Positions 15,580 through 24,428 are shown, counted from the first letter of the stretch. The stretch is 64,000 nucleotides of DNA from Clostridiales bacterium (GCA_019423635.1 JAHZBA010000003.1:62001-126000), one strand, 5' to 3'. Notes: generated by a model from the sequence alone, not told the origin. Program-made: numbers and translations.

Positions 15580-15859
15580 GGGTTTCGGGAGAGATGCCGG
15601 TGACGGCGGGGTCCAGGCTCTCCAGCAGCTCCGCCGCCCGGCGGTCCATCTTGGTCTCCGGCCGTTTCAAAAAACGGCGAAGGGCGCTGCTGCACCCACA
15701 GCTGATCCGCAGGTTTCTCAGGCTTCCGTCATTTTTTGTAAGTCTTCCCATGTTGACCACCCGCTGGAGCTGCATCATGTGGACCTCCTGTGACCAGCGA
15801 ATAATGTCCAGAACCTCATTCCAGGGGACTTCTTCATTTACGCGGTATTTTTACATCAT
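15575..15859 (-). pseudogene. Small open frame with a stop at codon 3 (probable broken gene)
   Basis: A GGAGGT ribosome binding site precedes ATG ATG TAA, after which the same frame stays open for 92 codons (KYRVNEEVPWNEVLDIIRW..., ending GISPETP). Codon use and amino-acid composition look coding, with a conserved-looking 'GRLTKNDGSLRNLRISCGC' stretch. One base change (TAA from AAA or GAA) would explain it. An internal ATG ATG at 15778 could still give a 67-residue product but has a poor start context. The stop codon at the end is supplied by the adjacent palindromic repeat. Family not recognised. Confidence 0.4.
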
Positions 15860-15968
15860 TTCCAACCTCCATATTTTATGGTTTTTATTATATCAACACA
15901 GTTTTCAACAATCTATATTTAAAATTCTATCGGTTTTTCTAACAGTTTTTCTAATCGTTCCTCTATCT

Positions 15969-16122
15969 TGTAGGGGCGGACCTCTGTGTCCGCCCTTCGC
16001 TTCCATCATACCTCCCAGCTTTTTCAAAGTCTATATTGGAAATTTTCAACGGTTTTTTCTCATGTAAGATTCTCATAAAAATTTCGCACAGAAAAGGGCG
16101 GACACAGAGGTCCGCCCCTACA
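15969..16122. mobile_element. MITE-like element with 29-bp perfect terminal inverted repeats
   Basis: A 154-bp element, 15969-15997 and 16094-16122 being exact inverted repeats (TGTAGGGGCGGACCTCTGTG...). The interior is A+T-rich and carries no gene. The ends share the GTAGGGGCGG core with the arrays at 15421-15579 and, more distantly, with 10303-10416 and 26511-26592. No convincing target duplication is visible. Confidence 0.8.
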
Positions 16123-16142
16123 GGATCTTCGTCTATACAATC

Positions 16143-16173
16143 ACCGCCCGGAGCGCGACGCGCTCCGGGCGGT
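16143..16173 (-). terminator. Strong hairpin just after glnS
   Basis: ACCGCCCGGAGCGCG and CGCGCTCCGGGCGGT form a 14- to 15-bp stem five bases after the glnS stop. The following bases (GATTGTATAG) are only weakly T-rich, so termination is plausible rather than certain. Confidence 0.5.
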
Positions 16174-16177
16174 TCCC

Positions 16178-17866
16178 TTACTTCTTGAAGCTGTCCTTCA
16201 GGCTCACGCTGCGGTTGAACACCAGATGTCCCGGCTTCGAGTCCCTGTTGTCCAGGCAGAAGTAGCCCTGCCGCAGGAACTGGAAGCTGGCCGGGGCCAC
16301 GGCCTCCGCCAGACCCGCCTCCACCTTGCAGCCGGTGAGGATTTCCAGGGAGCCGGGGTTCAGGCACTCCAGGAAATCCCTGTCCGCCGCGTCGGGGGCC
16401 TCGTCGGCAAAGAGGTTGTCGTACAGCCGCACCTCCGCGTCCACGGCGGTGGCCGCATCCACCCAGTGGATGGTGGCCCCCTTCACCTTCCGGCCGTCGG
16501 CGGGGTCGCCGCCCCGGCTGTCGGGGTCGTACTCGCACAACACCTCCACCACGTTTCCGCTCTCATCCTTCACACAGCCGGTGCAGGTGATGAGGTACGC
16601 GCCTTTCAGCCGGCACTCCGGGCCGCCGGGATACAGGCGCTTGTACTTGGGCACCGGGGTCTCCAGGAAGTCGTCAGTTTCAATCCAGAGGGTGCGGGAG
16701 AAGGCCACCTCCCGGGTGCCGGCGGCGGGGTCCACGGGGTTGTTCTCCACCGTCACCGTCTCCTGCTTCCCCTCCGGGTAGTTGGTGATGGTCAGCCTGA
16801 TGGGCCGCAGCACCGCCATGACCCGCTCCGCCGTCTCGTTCAGATCCTCCCGGAGGCAGTGCTCCAGAAAGCCGTACTCCACAATGTTGGCGGATTTCGC
16901 CACACCGATGCGCTCGCAGAAGTTCCGGATGGACCGGGGGGTGTACCCCCGGCGCCGGAGACCGCAGAGGGTGGGCATCCGGGGGTCGTCCCACCCGGAG
17001 ACTCTCCCCTCCTCCACCAGCCGCCGGAGCTTGCGCTTGCTCATCACCGTGTGGTCGATGCCAAGGCGGGCAAACTCGATCTGGCGGGGCTTGGCGGGCA
17101 GGTCGCAGTTGGCGATGACCCAGTCGTACAGGGGCCGGTGGGCTTCAAACTCCAGGGAGCACAAGCTGTGGGTGATGCCCTCCAGGGCGTCCTGGATGGG
17201 GTGGGCGAAGTCGTACATGGGGTAGATGCACCACTTGTTCCCCCAGCGGTGGTGGGGCAGGTGGTTGATGCGGTAGATCACCGGGTCCCGCATGTTGAAG
17301 TTGCCGGAGGCCAGGTCGATTTTGGCCCGCAGGGTCATGGCCCCGTCGGGGAACTCGCCGTTCTTCATCCGCTCAAAGAGGTCCAGGCTCTCCTCCATGG
17401 GCCGGTCCCGCCAGGGGCTGCGGGCGGGCACGCCGATGCCGCCGCGGTACTCCTTGAACTCCTCCGGGCTCAGCTGGCACACGTAGGCAAGGCCCTTTTT
17501 GATGAGCCCCACCGCCTGGCGGTAGTCCTCGTCAAAGTAGTCCGAGCCGTAAAAGAACCGGTCGCCCCAGTCGAAGCCCAGCCAGTGGATGTCCTCCTTG
17601 ATGGCCTCCACGAACTCCTCGTCCTCCTTGGTGGGGTTCGTGTCGTCCATCCGCAGGTTGCAGAGGCCGCCGTACTTCTCCGCGGTGCCGAAGTCAATGG
17701 TCAACGCTTTACAGTGGCCGATGTGCAGGTATCCGTTGGGCTCCGGCGGGAAACGGGTGTGTACCGTCATGCCCTCGTACTGTCCGCCCGGCCCAATATC
17801 CTCTTCAATGAACGCGTGGATGAAGTTTCTGCTCTCCTCCGGCGCGGTTTTTATCTCGTCTGCCAT
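16178..17866 (-). CDS. glnS: Glutaminyl-tRNA synthetase
   Basis: A 562-residue class I tRNA synthetase. 'RFPPEPNGYLHIGHCKAL' holds the HIGH motif near residue 45 and 'HTVMSKRKLRRLVEEG' the KMSKS-type loop; the C-terminal half is the beta-barrel anticodon-binding domain. It charges tRNA-Gln directly. Many Firmicutes instead use GatCAB transamidation, so a true GlnRS is a notable lineage trait; discriminating GlnRS from GluRS rests on the 'EPNGYLHIGHAK'-type motif and the long C-terminal domain. Start ATG at 17866 follows AAGGAGGG. Confidence 0.95.
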   Translation of the reverse strand: MADEIKTAPEESRNFIHAFIEEDIGPGGQYEGMTVHTRFPPEPNGYLHIGHCKALTIDFGTAEKYGGLCNLRMDDTNPTKEDEEFVEAIKEDIHWLGFDWGDRFFYGSDYFDEDYRQAVGLIKKGLAYVCQLSPEEFKEYRGGIGVPARSPWRDRPMEESLDLFERMKNGEFPDGAMTLRAKIDLASGNFNMRDPVIYRINHLPHHRWGNKWCIYPMYDFAHPIQDALEGITHSLCSLEFEAHRPLYDWVIANCDLPAKPRQIEFARLGIDHTVMSKRKLRRLVEEGRVSGWDDPRMPTLCGLRRRGYTPRSIRNFCERIGVAKSANIVEYGFLEHCLREDLNETAERVMAVLRPIRLTITNYPEGKQETVTVENNPVDPAAGTREVAFSRTLWIETDDFLETPVPKYKRLYPGGPECRLKGAYLITCTGCVKDESGNVVEVLCEYDPDSRGGDPADGRKVKGATIHWVDAATAVDAEVRLYDNLFADEAPDAADRDFLECLNPGSLEILTGCKVEAGLAEAVAPASFQFLRQGYFCLDNRDSKPGHLVFNRSVSLKDSFKK

Positions 17867-17939
17867 GCTATTCCCTCCTTCGCAAGTCTCACCTATTATA
17901 TCGACCCGCGGAAAAAAAAGCAAGAAAAAATGGCGCGCT

Positions 17940-18188
17940 TCACTCCAAAAGCCAGTCCTCCACCACATCCCGGGCCGTCACCGGCGTCACCCGTCCCCGC
18001 CGCATCTGCTCCAGCAATGCCTCCGCCCGGCGGCGGGAGACCGTGAGATTCCGCAGCTCCGCCCGCTCCCCGCCGTACTCCACAGCCACGCCGTAGACCT
18101 CCGCATCCTCCCCCAGCGGCTCTTGCAGCAGGTAGTAGCGGACCGCCGAGTCCCTGCACACTGCGGCGCCTGTCAGAATATTTCGCAA
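17940..18188 (-). CDS. DUF6514-type small protein
   Basis: An 82-residue protein beginning MRNILTGAAVCRD with a core 'VYGVAVEYGGERAELRNLTVSRRRAEALLEQM' region and ending in 'VTARDVVEDWLLE'. The 'YGV.v....e.a.v.nlt.....v..ll' pattern and DVVEDWL end resemble the DUF6514 family of Clostridia, known to me only as an uncharacterised group. It is 73 bp upstream of glnS on the same strand. Function unknown. Confidence 0.65.
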   Translation of the reverse strand: MRNILTGAAVCRDSAVRYYLLQEPLGEDAEVYGVAVEYGGERAELRNLTVSRRRAEALLEQMRRGRVTPVTARDVVEDWLLE

Positions 18189-18346
18189 GCGTCTCTCCCC
18201 CTAAAACCGTCATTCGCCGGTAACCTATCACACTTTTACCGCGAAAGCTGTCGAACGGCGCCGGAGGAGGGACGTACGGTTTTCGTCGCGTTTTCTCCGC
18301 CGCTTGCGCAAATTTTTCTTTTTTCAGAAAATTTTTACAAACGGCC

Positions 18347-18375
18347 TTGCAAATGGGGACGGGAGCTCTTATAAT
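18347..18375 (+). promoter_or_regulatory. Sigma-A-type promoter of the phosphate acyltransferase gene
   Basis: TTGCAA (18347-18352), a 17-bp spacer and a perfect TATAAT (18370-18375), 54 bp upstream of the start codon at 18429. Confidence 0.75.
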
Positions 18376-18428
18376 GTAAAAGGAAATTTTTTCGCCCTGG
18401 AAATACCGGGAGAAAGGACTGCATTGCA

Positions 18429-19361
18429 ATGGAATTAGCGAGTTTTGACAACATTATCAGCCTTGTCCCCAAGCTGGAGCGGCCTCTGCGGGTCATTCTG
18501 GCGGGCTCTGACGGGGAAAACATGATCCGCGGCATCTTTCAGGCCCAGGAGGCGGGCTTTGTGCAGCCCGTCCTGGTGGGCGACCGGGCCCGCACCATCG
18601 CCCTGCTGGAGAAGCTGGGGCTGGACCGGGAGCCCTACACCATGGTGGACACGCCTCCGGGCCACAACATCACCCAGGAGGCCATTGACATCATCCGCAG
18701 CGGCGACGGCGACATTCTGATGCGGGGCAACATCGGCACCCGCCAGTTCCTGATGCCGGTGCTGGACCGGGCCAACGGCCTGCGTACGGACCGGCTGATG
18801 ACCCACGTGTCCCTGGTCTCCCTGCCGGAGTACCCCAAGCTCCTGGCGCTGTCGGACATGACGGTCATCATCAAGCCCAGTCTGGAGCAGAAGAAGGCCA
18901 TCATCCGCAACACCGCCGACGCCCTGAAGGCCTTCGGCTATGAAAACCCGAAGCTTGCGCTGCTGGCGCTGGTGGAGGAGGTCACCTTCCACATGCAGGA
19001 CACGGTGGAGGCCCAGCGGCTGGTATCCGAGCAGTCCCGCCGGCCCTTCGCCGACTGCGAGCTGTGGGGCCCCATTGCCTACGACCTGATCCTCAGCAAG
19101 GAGGCCGCCCGGCTGAAGAACTACGACTGCCCCTACTCCGGCGGCGGCTTTGACGGGATCATCGCCCCGGATCTCTCCACGGCCAACACGCTGGTGAAGA
19201 GCTGGCTGATTCACGCCCACGCCATTACCTGCGGCGCGGTGGTAGGCGCCAGGGTGCCCATTGCTCTGACCTCCCGGTCCGCCGCCGCGGAGGAGACGGA
19301 GCTGTCGCTGGTATTCTGTGCTGTGCTGGACGCCTGGCGGAAGAAGCAGGCCAGGGAGTAA
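18429..19361 (+). CDS. Phosphate acetyl/butyryltransferase family protein
   Basis: A 310-residue enzyme of the phosphotransacetylase/phosphotransbutyrylase family. It opens 'LASFDNIISLVPKLERPLRVILAGSDGENMI', then 'DILMRGNIGTRQFLMPVL' and 'SLVSLPEYPKLLALSDMTV', and ends with the 'RVPIALTSRSAAAEE' block typical of Ptb. These enzymes transfer acyl groups between CoA and phosphate in acid-producing fermentation. No buk (butyrate kinase) gene lies beside it, so butyryl versus acetyl specificity is not decided by context. It has its own promoter and a terminator at 19479-19523. Confidence 0.88.
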   Translation: MELASFDNIISLVPKLERPLRVILAGSDGENMIRGIFQAQEAGFVQPVLVGDRARTIALLEKLGLDREPYTMVDTPPGHNITQEAIDIIRSGDGDILMRGNIGTRQFLMPVLDRANGLRTDRLMTHVSLVSLPEYPKLLALSDMTVIIKPSLEQKKAIIRNTADALKAFGYENPKLALLALVEEVTFHMQDTVEAQRLVSEQSRRPFADCELWGPIAYDLILSKEAARLKNYDCPYSGGGFDGIIAPDLSTANTLVKSWLIHAHAITCGAVVGARVPIALTSRSAAAEETELSLVFCAVLDAWRKKQARE

Positions 19362-19374
19362 GCACAGAGGCCGG

Positions 19375-19450
19375 GGTGCAGGGGGCGGCGCGCCCCCTGC
19401 CGAGGTCCAGGGGCGGCGCCCCTGGCGGTGTCTGAGGCGGAGCCTCAGGG
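19375..19450 (+). repeat. Partial double-hairpin repeat after the phosphate acyltransferase gene
   Basis: Palindromes around CAGGGGGCGGCGCGCCCCCTG, GTCCAGGGGCGGCGCCCCTGG and TGAGGCGGAGCCTCA follow the stop in the sense orientation. The GTCCAGGGGC...GGAGCC part matches copy A at 6480-6548, but the AAAAGTTTCG head is missing. The gap 19362-19714 holds only this, a terminator, a further hairpin with T-tract at 19597-19637, and copy B. Confidence 0.65.
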
Positions 19451-19478
19451 GAATCCTCCGAAATCATATATAAAAATT

Positions 19479-19523
19479 CAGCGGAAGAAGTCGCGTATTT
19501 TGCGAGTTCTTCCGCTGTTTTTT
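19479..19523 (+). terminator. Intrinsic terminator
   Basis: CAGCGGAAGAA (19479-19489) pairs with TTCTTCCGCTG (19507-19517), followed by a T-tract. It ends the phosphate acyltransferase transcript. Confidence 0.8.
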
Positions 19524-19656
19524 ATGCGGGACGTCTGCCATGGGGTGACGTGTTTGCTGATTTGTATCTTATGGAGCTTTGATGGGGGGATTTCCGGGAG
19601 AAACGGCGGCTGACGCCTGGTTTCTCCTCGGTTTTTTGGGAGCTTCGCTCCAATCC

Positions 19657-19714
19657 CCAGGGGGCGCCGCCCCCTGGACCCCCGCAGCCTTTGAAAAGGC
19701 TGGCGAAACTTTTT
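19657..19714 (-). repeat. Double-hairpin 'AAAAGTTTCG' element, copy B
   Basis: On the minus strand it starts directly at the rnmV stop: AAAAAAGTTTCGCC, then AGCCTTTTCAAAGGCT, then CCAGGGGGCGGCGCCCCCTGG. Same order and orientation relative to the upstream gene as copies A and C. Confidence 0.8.
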
Positions 19715-20314
19715 TCATTGCTCATCGCGGCACAGCAGCGTCTCCAGGTCCTCCCGGCCGTAGAGCAGATTCAGCGCCTCCAGCAGGCCGTTGGCCGTCA
19801 GATGCGCCGGCAGATCCAGCTCCCTCAGCAGCGCCTGCCGTTTTTCCGCGCTGCCCGTCCCGCCGCTGAGACCCCAGGCGACGAGATCCGCTTTTGTGAT
19901 GGGCGTCCGCTCCGGAGGGGTCTCCCCCGCCTCGTCCAGAAACGTGGCGCCGCAGCGGCGCAGGGCCTCCAGCAGCACCTCCGGGCGCATCCCCTCCACC
20001 CCCAGCTTGCCCTCCTTGCCGGGGGCCCGCTTCCGGCGCTCCTTGCCGGCTACGTCGGGGATGTAGGCCTGCTTGACCTGCTCCTTCGGCAAGGAGCCTT
20101 TCAGGTAGTTCCGAATCACAAAGCCCGCGCCGTCGCTGTCCGTCAGAATAATGAGGCCCCGCTCCTGGGCCAGCCGCCGCAGGAAGCGCAGCTTCTCCTT
20201 GTCGTGGAAGACGGAGAAGCCCTCCAGCGTCACAATGGGGGCGTCCACCACCTGGGAGAGGGTGTTTTTGTCGTAGCGGCCCTCTACCACAATCACCTCT
20301 TGCACCCGTCTCAT
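19715..20314 (-). CDS. rnmV: Ribonuclease M5
   Basis: A 199-residue Toprim-domain nuclease that matures 5S rRNA. 'EVIVVEGRYDKNTL' provides the Toprim glutamate and 'LIILTDSDGAGFVIRNYL' the DxD motif. The C-terminal half holds the RNA-binding region ('ITKADLVAWGLSG'). The start at 20314 overlaps the holA stop as ATGA, so translation is coupled; the longer open frame upstream lies inside holA. In Bacillus rnmV neighbours ksgA, so its pairing with holA is a lineage difference. Confidence 0.93.
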   Translation of the reverse strand: MRRVQEVIVVEGRYDKNTLSQVVDAPIVTLEGFSVFHDKEKLRFLRRLAQERGLIILTDSDGAGFVIRNYLKGSLPKEQVKQAYIPDVAGKERRKRAPGKEGKLGVEGMRPEVLLEALRRCGATFLDEAGETPPERTPITKADLVAWGLSGGTGSAEKRQALLRELDLPAHLTANGLLEALNLLYGREDLETLLCRDEQ

Positions 20315-21357
20315 GCCCGCTCGGCCCCCAGCCGCACCAGCAGCAGCTTCAGCTCTCCCGCCGGGTCGATGCCCTTCTCGCTCTTCATCCGGCGGTCCAG
20401 CACCTGGCACTGCTTCACCGCACTGCTGCACCAGGCGGTGGTGGTCCGCTTCGCCGCCGTCATCAGGAGCTTGGCCGGATAGTCCGAGCGCATCTCCCAC
20501 AGCTCCATGAGCCAGTAGCGGTCCTTGCCGCTGTCAATGGCCAGACGGGCGGTGTAGATCCGCCGCAGCTGGCCCCCCAGGGCTCCCAGAATCTGAATGG
20601 GCTCCGTCTGCATCTTCAAAAGGTCCCCCAAAATGGCGGCGGCCCGGTCGGACTGCCCCTGGAGCACCGCGTCGGAGAGGCGGAACACCTCTGCCGACAG
20701 CACCGGAATCGCCACCGCGTCAATGTCCTGCTGGGTGATGGCCCCTCCCTTGGCATAGGCGCCGATCTTGGCGATCTCCTGGGCCAGGCCCGTCATCAGT
20801 CCGCCGCAGGTAAAGATGAGGTATTCCGCCGTCTGGCGGTCGATCTCCTTCCCCAGGGCCCGGAACCGCCGGCCGATCCACGCAATGAGGTCGCTGCTGC
20901 CGGCGGGACGGAACTCCACCGCCTCCACGTGGTCCGCAATGGCCTTGCAGAGCTTCTTCATGGTGCGGTTGGGCTCGTAGGCCACGGCGTCATAGACGAA
21001 TACCAGGCAGCCGTAGGGCGGCAGGTCCTCCAGCAGAGCCGTCAGCTTGTCCCGCTGGTCCGCCCCCAGCTTGAAGAGGTCCCAGTCCGTCACCACGGTG
21101 ACGGTCCGCTCCGCCAGCATGGGCATGGACTCCACCGCGTCCGCCAGCGCCTGGACCGTCAGGTCCCGGCCATCCAGACGGCGGTAATTGAACTCCTCAA
21201 ACCCGGCGGGCACCAGGGCCTTGCGCAGGGCCTCCAGGTAGTACTCCCGCAGATAGCTCTCCTGGCCGTAAAAAATGTAGGCGGGGCCGATCTCCCCGGC
21301 TTTCAGATCCTTTTTCAGTTTTTCAAAGGCCTGGTTGGCCTCCTTCTTCTGTGCCAT
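20311..21357 (-). CDS. holA: DNA polymerase III subunit delta
   Basis: A 348-residue clamp-loader delta subunit. The AAA+-like N domain shows 'GPAYIFYGQESYLREYYLEAL' (about 23-43), the middle 'VTVVTDWDLFK' and 'PNRTMKKLCKAI', and the C domain 'AEVFRLSDAVLQG' and 'GALGGQLRRIY', all typical of HolA. It opens the beta sliding clamp at the replication fork. The start lies 35 bp inside the end of comEC and the stop overlaps rnmV by 4 bp, so comEC-holA-rnmV form one coupled unit; comEC next to holA is common in Firmicutes. Confidence 0.95.
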   Translation of the reverse strand: MAQKKEANQAFEKLKKDLKAGEIGPAYIFYGQESYLREYYLEALRKALVPAGFEEFNYRRLDGRDLTVQALADAVESMPMLAERTVTVVTDWDLFKLGADQRDKLTALLEDLPPYGCLVFVYDAVAYEPNRTMKKLCKAIADHVEAVEFRPAGSSDLIAWIGRRFRALGKEIDRQTAEYLIFTCGGLMTGLAQEIAKIGAYAKGGAITQQDIDAVAIPVLSAEVFRLSDAVLQGQSDRAAAILGDLLKMQTEPIQILGALGGQLRRIYTARLAIDSGKDRYWLMELWEMRSDYPAKLLMTAAKRTTTAWCSSAVKQCQVLDRRMKSEKGIDPAGELKLLLVRLGAERA

Positions 21358-23608
21358 GATGGTCTCCTCGCTGTAAAGATAGATGGATATTGCCGTGCAG
21401 GTCCGTGCGGTAGACGGTACAGCCGTGCCAGGCCAGCCGCTCCAGGGTCTCCTCCGCCGGGTGGCCGTAGCTGTTGGAGCCCACGCTGATGCAGACTGTC
21501 TCCGGTGTCAGAGCGTCCAGCAGCGCCTCCGAGGTGGAGTGGCGGGAGCCGTGATGCCCCGCCGCCAGATACTCGATATCCGGCAGATCCCAGGCCGCCA
21601 GCAGCCGCTTCTCTGCGGCGGCGTTCATATCGCCGGTGATCAGGAGGTCCTCCTCCCCCGCAGAGGCCAGGAGGGCCAGGCCCCGCTCGTTGTCACCCGG
21701 CCCGCCCACCGGCGGCAGGATCGTCAGGGAGGCCCCGCCCAGGGACAGCTCCTCCCGGCTTCTCACAAAGCGCACCGGCGTGCCGTGGGCCCTGGCCGCA
21801 GAGAGCACCGCGTTCTGTGCTCCGGCGTCGTCCCCGTCCTCCGGCGCCAGGAGCTCTCCCACCTCCAGGCGGGAGAGAAGGACCGGGACGCCGTTGACGT
21901 GGTCGCTGTCATAGTGGGTCAAAATCAGATAGTCCAGGCGGCGGCAGCCCAGGCTCATCAAATGGTCCGCGGCAATCCCGCCGGCGCTGTACCAGCTGCT
22001 GCCGCTGCCGCAGTCCGCCAGGGCAAACCTCCCCCGGGAGGCCAGCAGCACGCACTGGCCCTGGCCCACATCCAGCATGACGGCGTCCAGATCGCTCCCA
22101 TAGCGGCGATTCCCCAGGTGGACCGTCACCGCCAGCGTCAGCGCCGCGAGAACCGCCGCCAGGGCGTACTTCCTCCGTCCCTTTTGCCGCGGCAGGTACG
22201 CCAGGGCAAAGAGCAGGTATGCAAAGGCCAGCCAGTATTTCAAATAGGGGTTGGCAAAATACACCGCATGACCGGGCAGCCCTGCCAGGAGATGCGCGGC
22301 CCACAGAAGATACCGCACCAGCACCGCGGGCACCCAGCTGACCACCGGGCCCAGCGGCGGGATCAGGGTCCCCACCGCAAGGGCCGCCGCACCGGTGAGA
22401 AACACCGCGCCGGCCGCCCACAGGCACAGCAGATTGCTCACAGGCGACACCAGCGGCAGCGTGCCAAAATAGTAGCCGGACAGGGGCACCGTCAACACCA
22501 GAGCCCCCATCGTCGTCGAAAAGCCAATGGCTGTATAGTGAAATCCCCTGCCATGTTTTCCCTCTCCGGTCAGGGTCCGGTACAGCCTGGGCGTCACCCA
22601 GAGAATCCCCGCCATGGCCCCAAAGGACAGCTGGAGGCCCACGGAGGCGGCCGCAAAGGGATTTGCCGCCAGAATCAGGGCCAGGGCCGTCAGCAGAGAG
22701 GTGGGCCCGTCGCTCTGCCGGCCAAACAGGGGCGCGATCAGCAGGAACAGCAGCATGACGCAGGCCCGTACCACCGACGGCCTGCCGCCGGTCAGCAGGG
22801 CGTAGCACACCAGCGCCAGGGCGGAGACCCCGGCCAGCAGACGGCGGCGGTGCCTTCCCATCAGCCACCGGAGCAGCACCAGCAAAAACCCACAGTGCAT
22901 TCCGGATACCGCCAGGATATGGTACAGCCCCGCCTCGGAGAGATCCGAGAGGGCCTCCTCCCTCAGGCCGGACTTGTCCCCTGTGAGGATCGCCGCCAAA
23001 AACGGCGCGGTCTCCCCGTCAAAGAGGAGGGCAATCCGCTCCCCCATGGCCTGTCCCAGCCGGGCAGGCCACCACCGCGGCGCGCCGGAGGACCCCGCTC
23101 CCACGGTCAGCTCCCCCCGCTGGTAGGCCAGGAGAAACACGCCCCGGGCCGTGAAGTTCCGGATGTCGTCCTCCCGAATCCGTGCGGCGCTCCGGAACCG
23201 GACGGTCCCCCGAAGGGTCTGCCCCGGCCGAAGCGATGACAAGGCCTCATCGCCGTAGAGCACCGCCCTGCCCCGCAGGCCCTCGATCCGCACCGTCACC
23301 CGTTGGCCGATGTCTGTGGCCTCCGGGTACTCCTGGGCCGTCATGACAACTGCGGCCTCCGTATCCGCCAGGGCCTCCATGGGCGCCTGAACCTGCCGGA
23401 CATAGAGCCAGTTCCACCCCAGGGCCAGCGCCAGACCCGTTCCCGCCAGCAGAAGACGCCGCCCCCGGTCATCCCGAAGGAACAGCCTGCCGCAGGCGGC
23501 CGCGAAGGCCAGCACCCCGCAGGGCAGCAGCCAGGTGTCCGGCAGCAGGTACTGTGCCAGAAAGATCCCCAGGGAAAACGCCCCGGCAAACAGGGCCAGC
23601 CGTCTCAT
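21323..23608 (-). CDS. comEC: DNA internalization competence protein ComEC/Rec2
   Basis: A 761-residue polytopic membrane protein, full length for ComEC. An N-terminal OB-like extracellular domain follows the first helices; the central competence domain contains 'HILAVSGMHCGFLLVLLRWL', the ComEC signature, with about ten helices. The C-terminal metallo-beta-lactamase-like domain has 'LILTHYDSDHVNG' (HxDxDH-type) and 'YLAAGHHGSRHSTSEALL'. It forms the DNA uptake channel and probably degrades one strand. Other competence genes are not in view. Its start overlaps the preceding regulator gene by ATGA. Confidence 0.95.
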   Translation of the reverse strand: MRRLALFAGAFSLGIFLAQYLLPDTWLLPCGVLAFAAACGRLFLRDDRGRRLLLAGTGLALALGWNWLYVRQVQAPMEALADTEAAVVMTAQEYPEATDIGQRVTVRIEGLRGRAVLYGDEALSSLRPGQTLRGTVRFRSAARIREDDIRNFTARGVFLLAYQRGELTVGAGSSGAPRWWPARLGQAMGERIALLFDGETAPFLAAILTGDKSGLREEALSDLSEAGLYHILAVSGMHCGFLLVLLRWLMGRHRRRLLAGVSALALVCYALLTGGRPSVVRACVMLLFLLIAPLFGRQSDGPTSLLTALALILAANPFAAASVGLQLSFGAMAGILWVTPRLYRTLTGEGKHGRGFHYTAIGFSTTMGALVLTVPLSGYYFGTLPLVSPVSNLLCLWAAGAVFLTGAAALAVGTLIPPLGPVVSWVPAVLVRYLLWAAHLLAGLPGHAVYFANPYLKYWLAFAYLLFALAYLPRQKGRRKYALAAVLAALTLAVTVHLGNRRYGSDLDAVMLDVGQGQCVLLASRGRFALADCGSGSSWYSAGGIAADHLMSLGCRRLDYLILTHYDSDHVNGVPVLLSRLEVGELLAPEDGDDAGAQNAVLSAARAHGTPVRFVRSREELSLGGASLTILPPVGGPGDNERGLALLASAGEEDLLITGDMNAAAEKRLLAAWDLPDIEYLAAGHHGSRHSTSEALLDALTPETVCISVGSNSYGHPAEETLERLAWHGCTVYRTDLHGNIHLSLQRGDHHGTEEGGQPGL

Positions 23609-23835
23609 CGCAGCCGGGCCGGCGGCGGGGGCGTCGGGTCGTCCGTGCGCCCCAGCAGGTAGTCCGTGCTGACCTGATAGTAATCGGCCAGCTTGACCAC
23701 TGCCCAGGTGGGGATCTCCCGGATTCCCTTTTCATAGCGCCAGTAGACGTTGCGCCCCATATTCAGGTAGCTCGCAATCTGGATCTGTGTCTGATCGTGA
23801 TCGACCCGCAGATCTTCCAACCGCTGAAAGTGCAT
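23605..23835 (-). CDS. Xre-family helix-turn-helix regulator upstream of comEC
   Basis: A 76-residue protein: a single HTH of the Cro/C1 type (MHFQRLEDLRVDHDQTQIQIASYLNMG region, residues 1-28, then 'VYWRYEKGIREIPTWAVVKLADYYQVSTDYLLGRTD'), followed by a Pro-rich end. The start at 23835 follows CGGAGGTGA; the longer open frame upstream is not coding-like. The stop overlaps the comEC start as ATGA, giving translational coupling, which is an unusual pairing that could link this regulator to comEC expression. Confidence 0.88.
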   Translation of the reverse strand: MHFQRLEDLRVDHDQTQIQIASYLNMGRNVYWRYEKGIREIPTWAVVKLADYYQVSTDYLLGRTDDPTPPPPARLR

Positions 23836-24118
23836 CCAATCACCTCCGTTTGATGCTACCAATCGGGAACATTTCACCGGCTGTTTTTCATCCATACGGG
23901 TGCAGATTGTCCGAAATTCATGCTGTGCCAGGAGGAACTGCCGCTTAAGGCGGAGGCATCTGTTCTCTGCGGATCTGCCGTTCACCGCAAGTCCTGTCAT
24001 CAACCAGGAAATCAGGGACAAAGACGGAGCTGAACCAAACGGGAAAAAGATACGGTTCCCCTGAAAAGTGAATTTCAGGAGAACCGCACCATGGGATCAT
24101 GCCGATCCATTGCATTCC

Positions 24119-24266
24119 TTATGGATCGGGAGCTTCCTCCCCGCCCTCCAGATTCCCGCCGCTTGCGCCGCCTGCCGTCTCCCGATACTGCATGGGGGTC
24201 ATCCCCGTATACTTTTTAAAAATCCGGAAGAAGGTCTGCAGATTGTTGAATCCAAGTATGAATATA
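24119..24266 (-). pseudogene. C-terminal fragment of an AraC-family regulator
   Basis: Read on the minus strand, this codes 'LGFNNLQTFFRIFKKYTGM' then 'TPMQYRETAGG' and a stop at 24119. This is the second helix-turn-helix of AraC/XylS regulators, the most conserved part of the family. Upstream of residue GFNN the frame runs straight into the end of a palindromic element at 24267, so the rest of the gene is missing. It is a remnant, about 45 codons long. Confidence 0.8.
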
Positions 24267-24428
24267 AGAGCCTATCCCGAAATAAGACGTGCGCAGATTG
24301 CGCTGTCAGATTTTACGCCAGACAAGGCGGTTTTTCGTAGGCGAGCTGTTGCCCGGCAAGAAAAACCAACGAAGTATGGCGTAAAATATACAAGCAAAAT
24401 GCGTGCGGATGATTTTGGGATAGGCTCT
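24267..24428. mobile_element. MITE-like element between two gene remnants
   Basis: A 162-bp element ending in perfect 12-bp inverted repeats (AGAGCCTATCCC at 24267-24278 and GGGATAGGCTCT at 24417-24428). Inside is a second inverted pair (ATTTTACGCCA and TGGCGTAAAAT). It has no transposase. It shares the subterminal CGTGCGCAGATT with the MITE at 43923-44134. Target duplication is not clear. Confidence 0.75.

Noticed and set aside
24099..24428. N-terminal half of an open frame ahead of the DUF3788 domain
   Set aside because: Translation through 24099-24266 is antisense to the AraC remnant and 24267-24428 is the MITE, so it is not part of a real protein.
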